Shown: positions 1 through 7,877, numbered from the stretch's first letter. The stretch is DNA of 64,000 nucleotides from DASXMT01 sp963755985 (GCA_963755985.1 CAVWLO010000003.1:682001-746000), one strand, 5' to 3'. A program made the numbers and translations. Notes: generated by a model not told the origin, from the letters alone.

Positions 1-827
1 GCCTGCATGGTGGCCAGATCGATCGGGGTCAGCGCGTTGCCGCCGCTCACATAGGCTGTCTCCGTCCGAGGCCGTATGGCGATGTCGGTGGCGTTCCCCA
101 CCACCCCGATGGCTGGGGACGCGGTCATCGACGACAGGACCACTGGGGTGACCGAACTTGTCTCGAAGTTGGCGACCAGCGCCATCTGGCTGTCGGGCGT
201 CACGGCCACGGCGTCGGGCTCGAGGCCGGTTGGGATCGGAGCGCCGGCCTGGAGGGCCGGCAGTGAGATCGGCGTCACGGTGTTGTCACCGAAGTTGGTG
301 ACCAGCGCCACAGACCCGTTCGGAGCGATGGCGATCGCCGTGGGTTGAGTGCCGACGCGGATGGGTGCACCCGATCGGAGCGAGGGCAGCGAGATCGGCG
401 TCACCGTGTTGTCCCCGAAGTTGGCCACGAGGGCCAGTTTGCCGTCGGGAGCTACGGCTACGGCGTCTGGTTCCAGGCCTACGGTGGCGGTGCCGACGAT
501 CCCGCGGCTGGCCGTGCCCAGGACGGTCAGCTTGTCCTGCGCCTGGTCGGTGGCATAGACCTGCTGGCCGTCCGAGGACGCGGCCAGGGCCGACGGCAGC
601 GTCCCCGTCGTCATCGGCGCCGACACCGATCCGTTTGCCGTGTCGACGACGGCCACCGTGGCGCCCGGGTCGGCTTTGCTGGCCATGTTGGCCACGTAGG
701 CGACCGATCCGGGCTGCTCAGCTGCCGATGCGCCTGACGTGCAGCCTGCAACGCCGCCGGCCGTCGCCAGCACCAGGAGAGGGACGGCCCACGTGCGGAA
801 TAGGCGATGGGTCAGGGCACCGGGCAC
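1..827 (-). CDS. YVTN/YncE-type beta-propeller lipoprotein (3' end outside window)
   Basis: The gene reads from a GTG at 827 and runs off the left edge, so about 275 residues are seen. The N-terminus has a short basic segment, a hydrophobic stretch and a lipobox ending in GGVAGC at about residue 29, so it is probably an exported lipoprotein. After it come repeated blades of the form P-DAVAVAPDGKLALVANF followed by NTVTPISLP, which is the YVTN beta-propeller pattern; at least five blades are visible. Proteins of this kind are surface or periplasmic and often of unknown ligand. No other start codon lies in frame near the signal sequence and no clear ribosome binding site is seen. The family is well supported; the function is unknown. 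Confidence 0.8.
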   Translation of the reverse strand, partial: MPGALTHRLFRTWAVPLLVLATAGGVAGCTSGASAAEQPGSVAYVANMASKADPGATVAVVDTANGSVSAPMTTGTLPSALAASSDGQQVYATDQAQDKLTVLGTASRGIVGTATVGLEPDAVAVAPDGKLALVANFGDNTVTPISLPSLRSGAPIRVGTQPTAIAIAPNGSVALVTNFGDNTVTPISLPALQAGAPIPTGLEPDAVAVTPDSQMALVANFETSSVTPVVLSSMTASPAIGVVGNATDIAIRPRTETAYVSGGNALTPIDLATMQ

Positions 828-972
828 CGGGAGATCGTAGGCGAGCCGAAGGGAATCTGGGCACCCGGGCCGACGGGAACCTGGACACCGGCGCGGACAG
901 AGTCGGGCAGCTCAGCCGCCGGTGCCCGGGCACAGTGGTGCGCACCTGGGCCGACCTGGGCGGGGCTTCGAC

Positions 973-2421
973 CTACCCGCGGGCACACGAGGAACCGAGC
1001 TCGTGCTCGGCTCCTTGCCAACCGGGCAAATCAGTTTGCGGGAAGTAGTCGCCCGTCAGGGTGTCCTGGTTGTAGGGGACAGGGGCGGGCTTGCCCGCGG
1101 CCAGCTCGGCCACCGCCGCCAAGAAGACCTCGATCTCGTCTCCGGATGTTCCCAGCCCGCCGCTGGCCCGTACGGCGCCGGGCATCGTCCGGTGGTCGCC
1201 GTGGAGCACCTGGTCCCGATAGGCGTGGACGGCGCCGGCTCCCAATCCCAGCAGCCGGATGACGTACGGGTGTGCGCAGAAACAACCATGACGGACGGCA
1301 ATGCCCCATTCGGCGCTGAGACGGGCGGCCACCAGGGCGTGATGCAGCCCGTCAATCGTGAATGCGGCCACGGCCAGCGTCGGCGCGCCGCCGTCGCGGG
1401 ACGCCCCGAGCAGGTTGACGCCGTCGATGGCCCCAAGTCCGTTCCGGAGCCGGAGGCCCAGTGCGGTCTCGTGCTCGATGATCGCCTCCCAACCGATCGA
1501 CCCGAGCTCGTCGATGGCGGCGTGCAGGGCCACCGCGCCCACCACGTTCGGCGAACCGGCCTCCTCCCGGTCGGGCGGCGCCGTCCACACCACCTCGTCC
1601 AGATCGACCAGGTCCACCGCGCCGCCGCCGGCCAGGAATGGGTCCCCGTCGGCAAAGGTCGAGCGTGGACCGACCAGCGCGCCCGAGCCGAATGGCGCGT
1701 AGAGCTTGTGCCCGCTGAAGGAGAGGTAGTCGGCGGCCGCAGGCAGGGGGCGATGGGGCGCGAGCTGGGCCGCGTCGAGCGCCACGGGAATGCCGCGCTG
1801 GTGGGCTGCGTCGATGATGGCGTCCACTGGCGGGAGCCAACCGGTGACGTTCGAAGCCGCCGTCACGGCCAGGAGGGCGGGGCGTTGCCCTGCGTCCAGG
1901 GCGGCGGTGACGTCGTCGACGGTGAAGGTACCGGCGGGCCCGCACTCGACATACCGCCGCTCGGCCACCCGGCCCCAGGGCAACAGGTTTGCGTGGTGCT
2001 CGACCACCGTGGTCACCACCACGTCGTCCGGTGCGAACCGCATCCGGTAGGCCAAATGGTTGATGGCCTCGGTCGTGTTCCTGCACAGCACGGCCACGTC
2101 GTCGCCATCGGGGTCCCGGCCGGCGAACCGGAGGACAGCCTGTCGGGCGTCCTCGTAGGCGGCGGTGGCCCGACGGGAGCGGAAGCCGGCGCCACGGTGG
2201 ACGCTCGAGTACCACGGGAGGAATTGCGACACGCGGTCGGCTGCGGCCGGGAGCGCCTGGGTGGAAGCGGCCTGATCGAGCTCGATTGCAGGGCGGTCGA
2301 CCCCATCGAGACAGGGCACCAGCTCACCCGTTCCCACCAGCGAGGCCAACGGGGCCAGGGCCTTCGCCTTGAACGCACGGGCTGCCGAGTGCGCCGAGGG
2401 TCGGGCCGGATCTGGATCCAC
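973..2421 (-). CDS. Class V aminotransferase (cysteine desulfurase-like, PLP enzyme)
   Basis: A protein of about 482 residues with the fold-type I PLP signature of the class V family. The N-terminal part has ELDQAASTQALP and the residues VEHHANLLPW that usually stack on or hold PLP; VALDAAQLAPH carries the PLP Asp; LSFSGHKLYAPFGSG contains the Schiff-base Lys. Late in the protein VRHGCFCAHPY lies where cysteine desulfurases have their loop Cys, so a desulfurase or selenocysteine-lyase-like reaction is possible but unproven. I prefer the GTG at 2421 to the GTG at 2427 because a TAGGGT hexamer ends six bases before it. The gene is divergent from the DksA-like gene, and the two starts are only 49 bases apart. 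No SUF or ISC partner genes are nearby, so the physiological role is open. Confidence 0.85.
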   Translation of the reverse strand: MDPDPARPSAHSAARAFKAKALAPLASLVGTGELVPCLDGVDRPAIELDQAASTQALPAAADRVSQFLPWYSSVHRGAGFRSRRATAAYEDARQAVLRFAGRDPDGDDVAVLCRNTTEAINHLAYRMRFAPDDVVVTTVVEHHANLLPWGRVAERRYVECGPAGTFTVDDVTAALDAGQRPALLAVTAASNVTGWLPPVDAIIDAAHQRGIPVALDAAQLAPHRPLPAAADYLSFSGHKLYAPFGSGALVGPRSTFADGDPFLAGGGAVDLVDLDEVVWTAPPDREEAGSPNVVGAVALHAAIDELGSIGWEAIIEHETALGLRLRNGLGAIDGVNLLGASRDGGAPTLAVAAFTIDGLHHALVAARLSAEWGIAVRHGCFCAHPYVIRLLGLGAGAVHAYRDQVLHGDHRTMPGAVRASGGLGTSGDEIEVFLAAVAELAAGKPAPVPYNQDTLTGDYFPQTDLPGWQGAEHELGSSCARG

Positions 2422-2427
2422 CGCCAC

Positions 2428-2433
2428 ACCCTA
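2428..2433 (-). promoter_or_regulatory. Putative -10 element for the class V aminotransferase gene
   Basis: TAGGGT on the minus strand, six bases before the GTG at 2421. This is the same spacing seen at many genes in the window and suggests a leaderless transcript. No clear -35 element is seen. Confidence 0.4.
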
Positions 2434-2457
2434 CGGGCTGGCGGCGGTGCCCCCCGG

Positions 2458-2463
2458 TACGAT
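2458..2463 (+). promoter_or_regulatory. Putative -10 element for the DksA/TraR-like gene
   Basis: GGTACGAT precedes the ATG at 2471 with seven bases between TACGAT and the start codon. No ribosome binding site lies in between, so a leaderless mRNA is likely. The same GGTACGAT motif occurs in front of rex. Confidence 0.5.
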
Positions 2464-2470
2464 CTGCCCC

Positions 2471-2758
2471 ATGGAGACAGAGTCGGGAACCGAAACGGAC
2501 ACCGAGGCTGGGACGGGCGTGGGGTCCGGCATCGGCCCGGTGTCTGACGAGGTGGTCCTCGACCCCGTCACGGGGGAGCCGGCCGATGTGGACTCGGTCG
2601 AGGCGTTGCTCGACGATGTGGACCGGGCCCTGGTCCGGCTCGATAACGGCAACTACGGACGGTGTGAGAGCTGCGGCACGATCATCGCCGACGACCGGCT
2701 GGCCGAGATCCCCACGGCACGGACGTGCGGGGGCTGCCTGCAAGCCGCCAACGGCTGA
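2471..2758 (+). CDS. TraR/DksA-type C4 zinc-finger protein
   Basis: A 95-residue protein with an acidic, Thr/Gly-rich N-terminus, a short helical part (VDSVEALLDDVDRALVRLD) and a C-terminal zinc finger with NYGRCESCGTII and ARTCGGC. That gives the two CxxC pairs of the DksA/TraR C-terminal domain. Small actinobacterial members may bind RNA polymerase, but this one lacks the long coiled coil of DksA and its target is unknown. The ATG at 2471 is chosen because of the TACGAT element just upstream; an in-frame upstream start at 2369 would lie inside the divergent aminotransferase gene. The stop codon lies inside a two-copy direct repeat. Confidence 0.8.
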   Translation: METESGTETDTEAGTGVGSGIGPVSDEVVLDPVTGEPADVDSVEALLDDVDRALVRLDNGNYGRCESCGTIIADDRLAEIPTARTCGGCLQAANG

Positions 2759-2796
2759 ACGGCCACGTCTGGTCGGCTGAACGGCCACGTCCGGTC
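2753..2796 (+). repeat. Two tandem copies of a 22-bp unit covering the dksA-like stop codon
   Basis: The unit begins GGCTGAACGGCCACGTC and is repeated with one base change. The first copy contains the TGA stop of the preceding gene, so the gene end itself has been duplicated. It belongs to the wider set of short tandem arrays in this window. Confidence 0.75.
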
Positions 2797-3056
2797 GTGG
2801 CTCGGCGCCGTAGGCCGGGGCACTTCGGACCCCATGTGGCCCGCTGATTGGGCCGACTTCTGGCCCGGTTCGGCCCACCTCCCCACCTCAGGCCAGATAA
2901 CTCGACCGACTTCTGGCCGAGCCATGGGGTCCGGCGAACTGGTGACCCGACGAGGGAGCTGGCGGCCAAACGCACTGGATCTTGTGGGCTGGCTGCGGAC
3001 GGATGCGCGTAAACGCACCGTCTGCACGTCAGGTCGGGTAACGACTAGATGACGTA
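2797..3056. other. Non-coding stretch between the DksA-like gene and the IS982 element
   Basis: No credible gene is seen. The stretch carries two imperfect copies of CCGACTTCTGGCC (around 2851 and 2908) and several GGCC-rich inverted pairs. A short TGCG/CGCA inverted pair lies near 3003-3016. It may be remnant sequence displaced by the IS insertion. Confidence 0.5.
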
Positions 3057-3073
3057 ATTCCAAGGGATCCTCA
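3057..3073 (+). repeat. Left terminal inverted repeat of the IS982 element
   Basis: 17 bp starting ATTCCAAGGG. It matches the right end with two mismatches and overlaps the transposase stop codon at 3071-3073. Confidence 0.75.
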
Positions 3074-3958
3074 ATGGTCATATGCGACGAGGGATCGCAA
3101 TGGAGCCACACCAGAGTGGTGGTTGTGCCAGATAGCAGCGGTGAGGGCGAGGAGTCGTTGGAGCACTCTGGTGACGACGCCGCCAGGCGTGCGTCCACCA
3201 TGTCGTTCCAGGTCGAGCTGGCCTTTCAGGGTGTCGTTGACCGATTCGATGAGGGGCTTCAAGAAGCGTGCGCCGGGGCGTGGCGGCTCCCCGGCTCGTG
3301 CCGGCCGAATCAATCGTGCGTCGTGGCCGGCCAGGAACGACTCGAACTCAGCCGAGGCGTAGCCCTTGTCGGCCAGGATCACCTGCCCGGGATGGATCAG
3401 CCCGGGCTCGATCTCGAAGAGGTCCCGAGCGACCTCGCGTTCGTCCATCTTGGCGTTGGCCAGAGCGAACGTGATGGGGAGCCCAGCCGGCGTGCACACC
3501 AGGTGGAGCCGAAGGCCCCAGAAGTAGCGGGAGTGGCTGGCGCAGTAGCCATAGCCGGCGAACCCGACCAGATCGCTCCGCTTCGCTGTCGGGCGCGACC
3601 GCCCACCCTCCACCGGCGTCGAGTCGATGACCCAGGTGTCATCGTCAAAGAGGTCGGTATCGGTGGCCAGTACCCGGATCATGCTGTTGAGCAGGGATTG
3701 CGCTTTCCGGAGCCGTTTGTTGTAGCCGGGCTGGTGGGGCACGTAGGGGAAAAGGGAACGCAGATGCTTCCGGGCATGTCGGAGGAATCGCGTCTCGGAG
3801 GTGAACCCGAGCAACGCGTGGATCACGGCCATGGTGATCAGCTCCGCGTCACTCAACTCGGGGGCGATGCCAACTTCGGGCCGCCAGATCCCAAGCGACG
3901 GGTTGGTCGCCAGCTCGTCGTCGATCTTCACGTACAGTGCGGTAACGAAGGTGTCCAT
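3071..3958 (-). CDS. IS982-family transposase
   Basis: An intact DDE transposase of 295 residues when started at the ATG at 3958 (MDTFVTALYVKIDDEL, the usual IS982 N-terminus). An earlier in-frame start at 4003 would add 15 residues. Visible catalytic blocks are VIDSTPVEGGR (first Asp), ILADKGYAS (second Asp) and LKPLIESVNDTLKGQLDLE (Glu). The block GYGYCASHSRYFWGLRLHL is typical of the family. It should catalyse cut-and-paste transposition of its own element. No frameshift is seen, so the copy may still be active. Confidence 0.9.
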   Translation of the reverse strand: MDTFVTALYVKIDDELATNPSLGIWRPEVGIAPELSDAELITMAVIHALLGFTSETRFLRHARKHLRSLFPYVPHQPGYNKRLRKAQSLLNSMIRVLATDTDLFDDDTWVIDSTPVEGGRSRPTAKRSDLVGFAGYGYCASHSRYFWGLRLHLVCTPAGLPITFALANAKMDEREVARDLFEIEPGLIHPGQVILADKGYASAEFESFLAGHDARLIRPARAGEPPRPGARFLKPLIESVNDTLKGQLDLERHGGRTPGGVVTRVLQRLLALTAAIWHNHHSGVAPLRSLVAYDH

Positions 3959-4050
3959 ATCGGCGTCCACAAGACCTCCAAGGTTGGCGTGGCTATTGAG
4001 CAACGCCGATCATGGACGCCTTCGTCGCGTAAGTCGTGGACCCCACATCC

Positions 4051-4067
4051 TGGGGACCCCTTGGAAT
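4051..4067 (-). repeat. Right terminal inverted repeat of the IS982 element
   Basis: 17 bp, read on the minus strand as ATTCCAAGGGGTCCCCA. It pairs with the left end at 3057-3073. Confidence 0.75.
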
Positions 4068-4080
4068 CAGTGATCTAGCG

Positions 4081-4497
4081 CTATTTCTTGGTTTCCCAGA
4101 AAATCGTGGCGATCTCGTCGATCTGGTCGAGCAGGCGCTGGCCTACAGCGGCGTCGTTCCCCTTCTTGGCCTCGCCTGCCGTCTTGGTCGCCTTCCAAAA
4201 CAGGTCGTGGAGCTGGGGGTACTTCTCAAGGTGCTCGGGCTTGAAGTAGTCCGTCCACAGCACCCAGAGGTGGTGCTTCACCAGGTCGGCCCGCTCCTCT
4301 TTGATGATCGTGGCCCGTGTGCGGAAGACGTCATCTTTTGAGTCGTTGAACTTGTCGATCGTGTTCTTGACCGACTCCGCCTCGATGCGGGCCTGCGCGG
4401 GGTCGTACACGCCGCACGGGAGGTCGCAGTGGGCGTAGGCCTCACTGGGTGGGCTCAACCGGTCGAGGGTGGCAAGCAGGCGGTCAACAGTACGCAT
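4081..4497 (-). CDS. sodN: Nickel superoxide dismutase precursor
   Basis: A 138-residue protein, the normal size of Ni-SOD precursors. It has a 22-residue leader ending AYA, followed by HCDLPCGVYDPAQ. His-23, Cys-24 and Cys-28 would become His-1, Cys-2 and Cys-6 of the nickel hook after processing. The rest matches the helical bundle, for example KHHLWVLWTDYFKPEHLEKYP. It disproportionates superoxide in the cytoplasm. The start ATG has AAAGGAG eight bases upstream. The divergent neighbour sodX encodes the peptidase expected to remove the leader. The IS982 element ends 14 bases past the stop, so the natural terminator may have been replaced. Confidence 0.95.
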   Translation of the reverse strand: MRTVDRLLATLDRLSPPSEAYAHCDLPCGVYDPAQARIEAESVKNTIDKFNDSKDDVFRTRATIIKEERADLVKHHLWVLWTDYFKPEHLEKYPQLHDLFWKATKTAGEAKKGNDAAVGQRLLDQIDEIATIFWETKK

Positions 4498-4545
4498 GAG
4501 CAGGACTCCTTTGGTGCAGAGTGGGGGACGATGCTGGTGCGGACC

Positions 4546-4555
4546 ACCTTATCGA
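4546..4555. promoter_or_regulatory. Overlapping divergent -10 elements of sodN and sodX
   Basis: On the minus strand TAAGGT (4551-4546) faces sodN; on the plus strand TATCGA (4550-4555) lies seven bases before the sodX ATG. The two hexamers share two bases, so the two promoters could compete or be controlled by one protein. No Nur-type box is recognised. Confidence 0.35.
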
Positions 4556-4562
4556 GCTTCGT

Positions 4563-5144
4563 ATGAGAATGGCCCAGCTCAGCTCATGTACCCCGCCGCG
4601 GGTGCCGGGAACCACGCCGGCGACCACAGCGGTGACGACAGCGGTGATCAACACTGGAGGCAACACCCGAACGGCGGCCCGGTTCCCTGTCGCCAGCGCG
4701 GAGGCCCGGTTCGCCCTCGCCGGCGGGCCGACCCGGTTCGCCGTCGCCGGTGCGGCGGCCCTCGTCGGCCTGGCGTACCTGGGGGCCCGACTGATCACCC
4801 GGGTGGAGGTGGTGGGCATGTCGATGGCGCCGGCACTGCTCCCCGGCGACCGCCTCCTCGTGTTGCGGTGGCCGAGGCTGGTGGCACCGTTGCCCCTACC
4901 GGGGGATGTGGTCGCCCTCCGCGATCCCCGTTTTCCGGCTCGAGTCCTGGTCAAACGGGTGGGAACCGTCAATCGGCACGCCGGAACGCTGGAGGTACTG
5001 GGCGACGACCCCTCGGCCAGCACCGACAGCCGCAGCTTCGGGCCCGTTTCCCGCTGGCTGGTGGTGGGCAAGGCCATCTATCGCTATGCGCCCCAGGGCC
5101 GAGTGGCCAGGGGTCCTTGGCCCCCCGGGCTACGATCCCTCTAG
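4563..5144 (+). CDS. sodX: Nickel-SOD maturation peptidase (S26 signal-peptidase fold)
   Basis: A protein of 193 residues from the ATG at 4563; a GTG at 4521 would add 14 residues. After a Thr-rich repetitive N-terminus and a hydrophobic segment (AVAGAAALVGLAYLGARLI) comes the S26 catalytic core: VVGMSMAPALLPGDRLLV with the nucleophile Ser, and RVLVKRVGTVN with the general-base Lys. The GDDPSASTDSRSFGPV block is typical of SodX. It should cleave the sodN leader to expose the nickel-binding His. The start is chosen from the TATCGA hexamer seven bases upstream. The gene lies back to back with sodN, the usual arrangement. Confidence 0.9.
   Translation: MRMAQLSSCTPPRVPGTTPATTAVTTAVINTGGNTRTAARFPVASAEARFALAGGPTRFAVAGAAALVGLAYLGARLITRVEVVGMSMAPALLPGDRLLVLRWPRLVAPLPLPGDVVALRDPRFPARVLVKRVGTVNRHAGTLEVLGDDPSASTDSRSFGPVSRWLVVGKAIYRYAPQGRVARGPWPPGLRSL
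5131..5136 (+). promoter_or_regulatory. Putative -10 element for the XRE regulator gene
   Basis: TACGAT inside the 3' end of sodX, followed about 70 bases later by the AGGAAGGAAA ribosome binding site and ATG at 5210. This would give a transcript with a leader, unlike most genes in the window. Confidence 0.35.
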
Positions 5145-5209
5145 GGCGACCCTCACGGCTGGTTCCGGTCAGATCCAACCGACAGGCCGTCCACCAGGAA
5201 GGAAAGTTG

Positions 5210-5725
5210 ATGAAGGACCCGCCACGGACGGAGAGTACGCAGTTCGTCAAGGAGCTGCCTGAGCGCTTCAACGAGCTGGGCTCATTCATCCGGGAGCAGC
5301 GCAGCACAGCGCGGCTGTCGCTCCGCCGCCTGTCCGAACTGGCCGGCATCTCCAACCCGTACCTCAGCCAGATCGAGCGGGGATTGCGGCGGCCGTCGGC
5401 AGAGATCCTGCAACAGATCGCCAAGGCGTTGCGCATCTCGGCCGAGACGCTCTACGTCCAGGCTGGGATCCTGGAGAAGCCCGACGGCAATACTGACCTG
5501 GCCCGGCACATCCTCGCTGATCACAACCTCACCGAGGATCAGAAGCAAGCGTTGATGCGCATCTACCTGTCGTTCCGGCACGAGAACGAGGACGCCAGCC
5601 CGAACGCCGACCCCGACACTGATGCAAACGGTGATGCGGCCGGGGAACGTGCCGACCGAGTCGCGGGCTCTGGTTCCGACCCGGCCGGGGGGTCCCGCAC
5701 CCACGGGGCCCCATCTCGCGCATAG
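5210..5725 (+). CDS. XRE-family helix-turn-helix regulator
   Basis: A 171-residue protein. The Cro/C1-type HTH occupies roughly residues 20-85: LGSFIREQRSTARLSLRRLS, then ELAGISNPYLSQIERGLRRP and AEILQQIAKALRI, a textbook XRE domain. A short helical part with the DLARHILADHNLTEDQKQAL segment follows. The last 40 residues are acidic and low complexity (DPDTDANGDA) and run into a degenerate repeat array. It resembles the Rv0474 type found near mshA in mycobacteria, which fits the local gene order. ATG 5210 has AGGAAGGAAA just upstream. The regulon is unknown. Confidence 0.85.
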   Translation: MKDPPRTESTQFVKELPERFNELGSFIREQRSTARLSLRRLSELAGISNPYLSQIERGLRRPSAEILQQIAKALRISAETLYVQAGILEKPDGNTDLARHILADHNLTEDQKQALMRIYLSFRHENEDASPNADPDTDANGDAAGERADRVAGSGSDPAGGSRTHGAPSRA

Positions 5726-5893
5726 GGCCGGATCCCGCACCCACGGCCCGATCTCGGGCCCGCCGGGCCAGACCCCGCTCCGACGGGGCCGGATCCCGCA
5801 CCCACGGGGCCAGACCCCCGCCCGCCGGGCCGGATGCCGTTCCCGGCCAGACCCCGCTCCCGCCCGGGCCAGATCCCGTGCCGATAGGGCCGG
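5685..5893 (+). repeat. Degenerate array of about 21-bp GGGCC-GATCCCG units
   Basis: About eight imperfect units of the form GGGCCGGATCCCGCACCCAC run from the last codons of the XRE gene through the gap before mshA. Units vary in length and sequence, so this is an old or degenerate array. Confidence 0.65.
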
Positions 5894-5948
5894 CCCCGAG
5901 ACGAGAGCAGCCCCGGGGGGTGTCGGCGAGCAGGAGTTGGCTCCCAGG

Positions 5949-5954
5949 TAGGCT
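5949..5954 (+). promoter_or_regulatory. Putative -10 element for mshA
   Basis: GGTAGGCT with nine bases between TAGGCT and the mshA ATG and no ribosome binding site between them. It suggests leaderless transcription. The same TAGGCT precedes hemB. Confidence 0.5.
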
Positions 5955-5963
5955 CGGCCACGC

Positions 5964-7262
5964 ATGAGGCGCCTCGCCGTACTCTCCCTGCATACGTCCC
6001 CCCTGGCCCAACCGGGAAGCGGGGACGGTGGCGGCATGAACGTCTACGTGCGCGAGCTTTCTTCTGCTCTAGCCCGGGCCGGGGTCCGGTGTGATGTGTT
6101 CACCCGAGCGTGGTCGCCCGACCTGCCCGAGACGGTCACGGTCGAGCCCGGCTTCCGGGTTCACCACGTACCCGCCGGCGCCCTGGCCCCCATGGCCAAG
6201 GAGGCCCTGCCCACTATCGTCGACGAGTTCACCGAGGGTGTCCTCAAGCGCATGGCCCAGGCCGATTGGTCGGATCGGACGACTTGGTCGATCGCTGCCG
6301 GTGGGGTCGATGTGGGCGACGACGCGGCTTTCGACGCCGTGCACGCCAACTACTGGCTGAGCGGGCTGTCCGGCCATGTGATCAAGCACGAGCTCAACGT
6401 GCCGCTGGTGTCCACCTTTCACACGCTGGACCGGGTGAAGGCCGAGGCCAGCCCCGAAGAACTGGAGGCCAACGCGTCCGGGCGGCGAGCCGAAGCGGAG
6501 GCCTCCATCATCCAGTGCTCGGACACGGTTCTGGCCTCGTGCTCGGTCGAGGCCGAGCAGATCGTGGCGCTCTACGGCGCCGATCCGTCCCGCATCCGCA
6601 TCGTGGCCCCCGGTGTCGACCATGCATTCTTCGGTCCCGGCTTCCGCCCCCAGGCCCGCCGGGCGCTGGGCTTTGCCGCAGAGGGACCTCTGTTGTTGTT
6701 CGTCGGCCGCATCCAGCCGCTGAAGGGGGCCAACGTCGCCGTGCGGACCCTCGCCGCCCTGAACAGCGACTTTCCTGACGCACGGCTGGCGGTGGTGGGT
6801 GGCCCGAGCGGCCCCCACGGCCAGGTGGAGGTGGACAGCCTGGCCGGCCTGGTAGCCGAGCTGGGTCTCGAGGGGAGGGTCGACTTCGTGGCGCCGCGGC
6901 CCCACGAGCTTCTCTCGACCTACTACCGGGCAGCTGACGTGTGCCTCGTCCCCAGCCGTTCCGAGTCCTTCGGCCTCGTGGCCCTGGAGGCTGCCGCCTG
7001 CGGCACCCCGGTGGTCGCCTCGGACGTGGGAGGTCTCCAGACCCTGGTGGACCACGGTCGTACCGGGTTCCTGGTTGAGGACCCCACGCCCGAGTGGTTC
7101 GCGGCATGGACCGGCCAGATCCTGGCCGAGCCGTTGCTGGCAGAGCGACTGGGCACGGGCGCCGTCCTCCGGGCCCGACGGTACACATGGGCCCGGGCCG
7201 CCGGGCTGTTGCGCCAGATCTACGAGGAGCTCACGGCCGGCCGCCTGGTGGAGTGTTCTTGA
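5964..7262 (+). CDS. mshA: D-inositol-3-phosphate glycosyltransferase (mycothiol biosynthesis)
   Basis: A GT-B glycosyltransferase of 432 residues, the normal MshA size. The N-terminal domain begins MRRLAVLSLHTSPLAQPGSGDGGGMN-type sequence with the glycine-rich loop, then has VHANYWLSGLSG and PLVSTFHTLDRVKA. The C-terminal domain has LLFVGRIQPLKG and the nucleotide-sugar motif PSRSESFGLVALEAAACGTP. It should transfer N-acetylglucosamine from UDP-GlcNAc to inositol 3-phosphate, the first step of mycothiol synthesis. Its stop overlaps the next start by three bases, so it is cotranscribed with the YbjN-like gene, as in mycobacteria. The start is fixed by ATG 5964 and the TAGGCT element before it. 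Confidence 0.92.
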   Translation: MRRLAVLSLHTSPLAQPGSGDGGGMNVYVRELSSALARAGVRCDVFTRAWSPDLPETVTVEPGFRVHHVPAGALAPMAKEALPTIVDEFTEGVLKRMAQADWSDRTTWSIAAGGVDVGDDAAFDAVHANYWLSGLSGHVIKHELNVPLVSTFHTLDRVKAEASPEELEANASGRRAEAEASIIQCSDTVLASCSVEAEQIVALYGADPSRIRIVAPGVDHAFFGPGFRPQARRALGFAAEGPLLLFVGRIQPLKGANVAVRTLAALNSDFPDARLAVVGGPSGPHGQVEVDSLAGLVAELGLEGRVDFVAPRPHELLSTYYRAADVCLVPSRSESFGLVALEAAACGTPVVASDVGGLQTLVDHGRTGFLVEDPTPEWFAAWTGQILAEPLLAERLGTGAVLRARRYTWARAAGLLRQIYEELTAGRLVECS

Positions 7263-7756
7263 CGGCTGGGATCCCCGAAGCGGCCGAGCGGCAGGCGGTC
7301 TGCGACTGTATCGATGCGTGGGCCGATCGGGAGCTATGTGCGTCCGGTGCCCTGGTGGCCGTCGATCGTCAGGAGGGCGGGGACCCGGTGACCGGTGCGC
7401 CCCGCTGGTACCTGCGGCTCAAGGGCGAGGAGAAGGAGTTCGTCACCGTCTGGCTGACCTTCCGGCAGCGGATGCTCCACCACGAGGCCCAGTTCATGCC
7501 TGCGCCCGAGACCAACATCGAAGAGACGTGGCGATACCTGCTCAAGCGCAATGCCGATCTGGTCGGCATGAGCTTCGCCCTCGGGCTCGAGGACGCCATC
7601 TACCTGGTGGGCCGGGTGCCGGCCGACAGGGTCGACGACGACGAGCTCGATCGGATCATGGGGGCGTCGCTGGCCTATACCGACGATTGCTTCCCCACGG
7701 CCATGACCCTCGGCTACGAGGGGATGTACCGGCGGCGCCCGCCCTCGCAGCGGTGA
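7259..7756 (+). CDS. YbjN-domain protein (Rv0487-like)
   Basis: A 165-residue protein read from a TTG at 7259 whose last two bases belong to the mshA TGA. GGAG lies five bases upstream of the TTG. The sequence includes WYLRLKGEEKEFVTVWLTF and NADLVGMSFALGLEDAIYL, the conserved parts of the YbjN/SecB-like fold that follows mshA in many actinobacteria. A chaperone-like or regulatory role has been suggested for such proteins; nothing here shows a catalytic site. The tight overlap with mshA suggests a shared function. Confidence 0.8.
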   Translation: MTAGIPEAAERQAVCDCIDAWADRELCASGALVAVDRQEGGDPVTGAPRWYLRLKGEEKEFVTVWLTFRQRMLHHEAQFMPAPETNIEETWRYLLKRNADLVGMSFALGLEDAIYLVGRVPADRVDDDELDRIMGASLAYTDDCFPTAMTLGYEGMYRRRPPSQR

Positions 7757-7797
7757 CCGGTCCTCCCACCGACTGCTCGGGCATCGGCGGGCTGGCC

Positions 7798-7866
7798 AGC
7801 CGGCCCTCGGTCGTGGCCACCGGCCCTCGGTCGTCGCCACCCGGCCCTCGGTCGTCGCCACCCGGC
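7798..7866 (+). repeat. Three tandem copies of a 21-bp unit upstream of proC
   Basis: The unit CGGCCCTCGGTCGTCGCCAC is repeated three times with small length changes and is followed directly by the proC promoter region. It fills most of the gap between the YbjN-like gene and proC. Confidence 0.75.
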
Positions 7867-7871
7867 GCTGA

Positions 7872-7877
7872 TAGCTT
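7872..7877 (+). promoter_or_regulatory. Putative -10 element for proC
   Basis: TAGCTT six bases before the proC ATG, with no ribosome binding site between. It fits the leaderless pattern of the window. Confidence 0.4.

Larger units (their letters stand above)
3057..4067 (-). mobile_element. Complete IS982-family insertion sequence
   Basis: About 1,011 bp bounded by 17-bp inverted repeats. The left end starts ATTCCAAGGGATCC at 3057; the right end, read on the minus strand from 4067, starts ATTCCAAGGGGTCC, with two mismatches in 17. Length, single transposase gene and end type all fit IS982. The transposase stop codon lies inside the left inverted repeat. No convincing target duplication is visible in the bases outside either end, so the insertion may be old, or the true ends may differ by a few bases. 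The element stops 14 bases short of the sodN stop codon. Confidence 0.85.

Noticed and set aside
922..2547. Long open frame on the plus strand opposite the class V aminotransferase
   Set aside because: High GC makes antisense frames long. The minus-strand frame has clear PLP-enzyme motifs and this one has none. The same applies to long antisense frames opposite the transposase (3074-4078), DUF222 gene (18331-19701), nuoF (29631-31211) and nuoG (31075-32658).
3040..4085. Target-site duplication around the IS982 element
   Set aside because: The bases outside the two ends (ending GATGACGT and starting CAGTGATC) do not match over a useful length.
5726..5963. Terminator hairpin after the XRE gene
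   Set aside because: The many GC-rich inverted pairs come from the repeat array and lack a T-run, so no specific terminator can be named.
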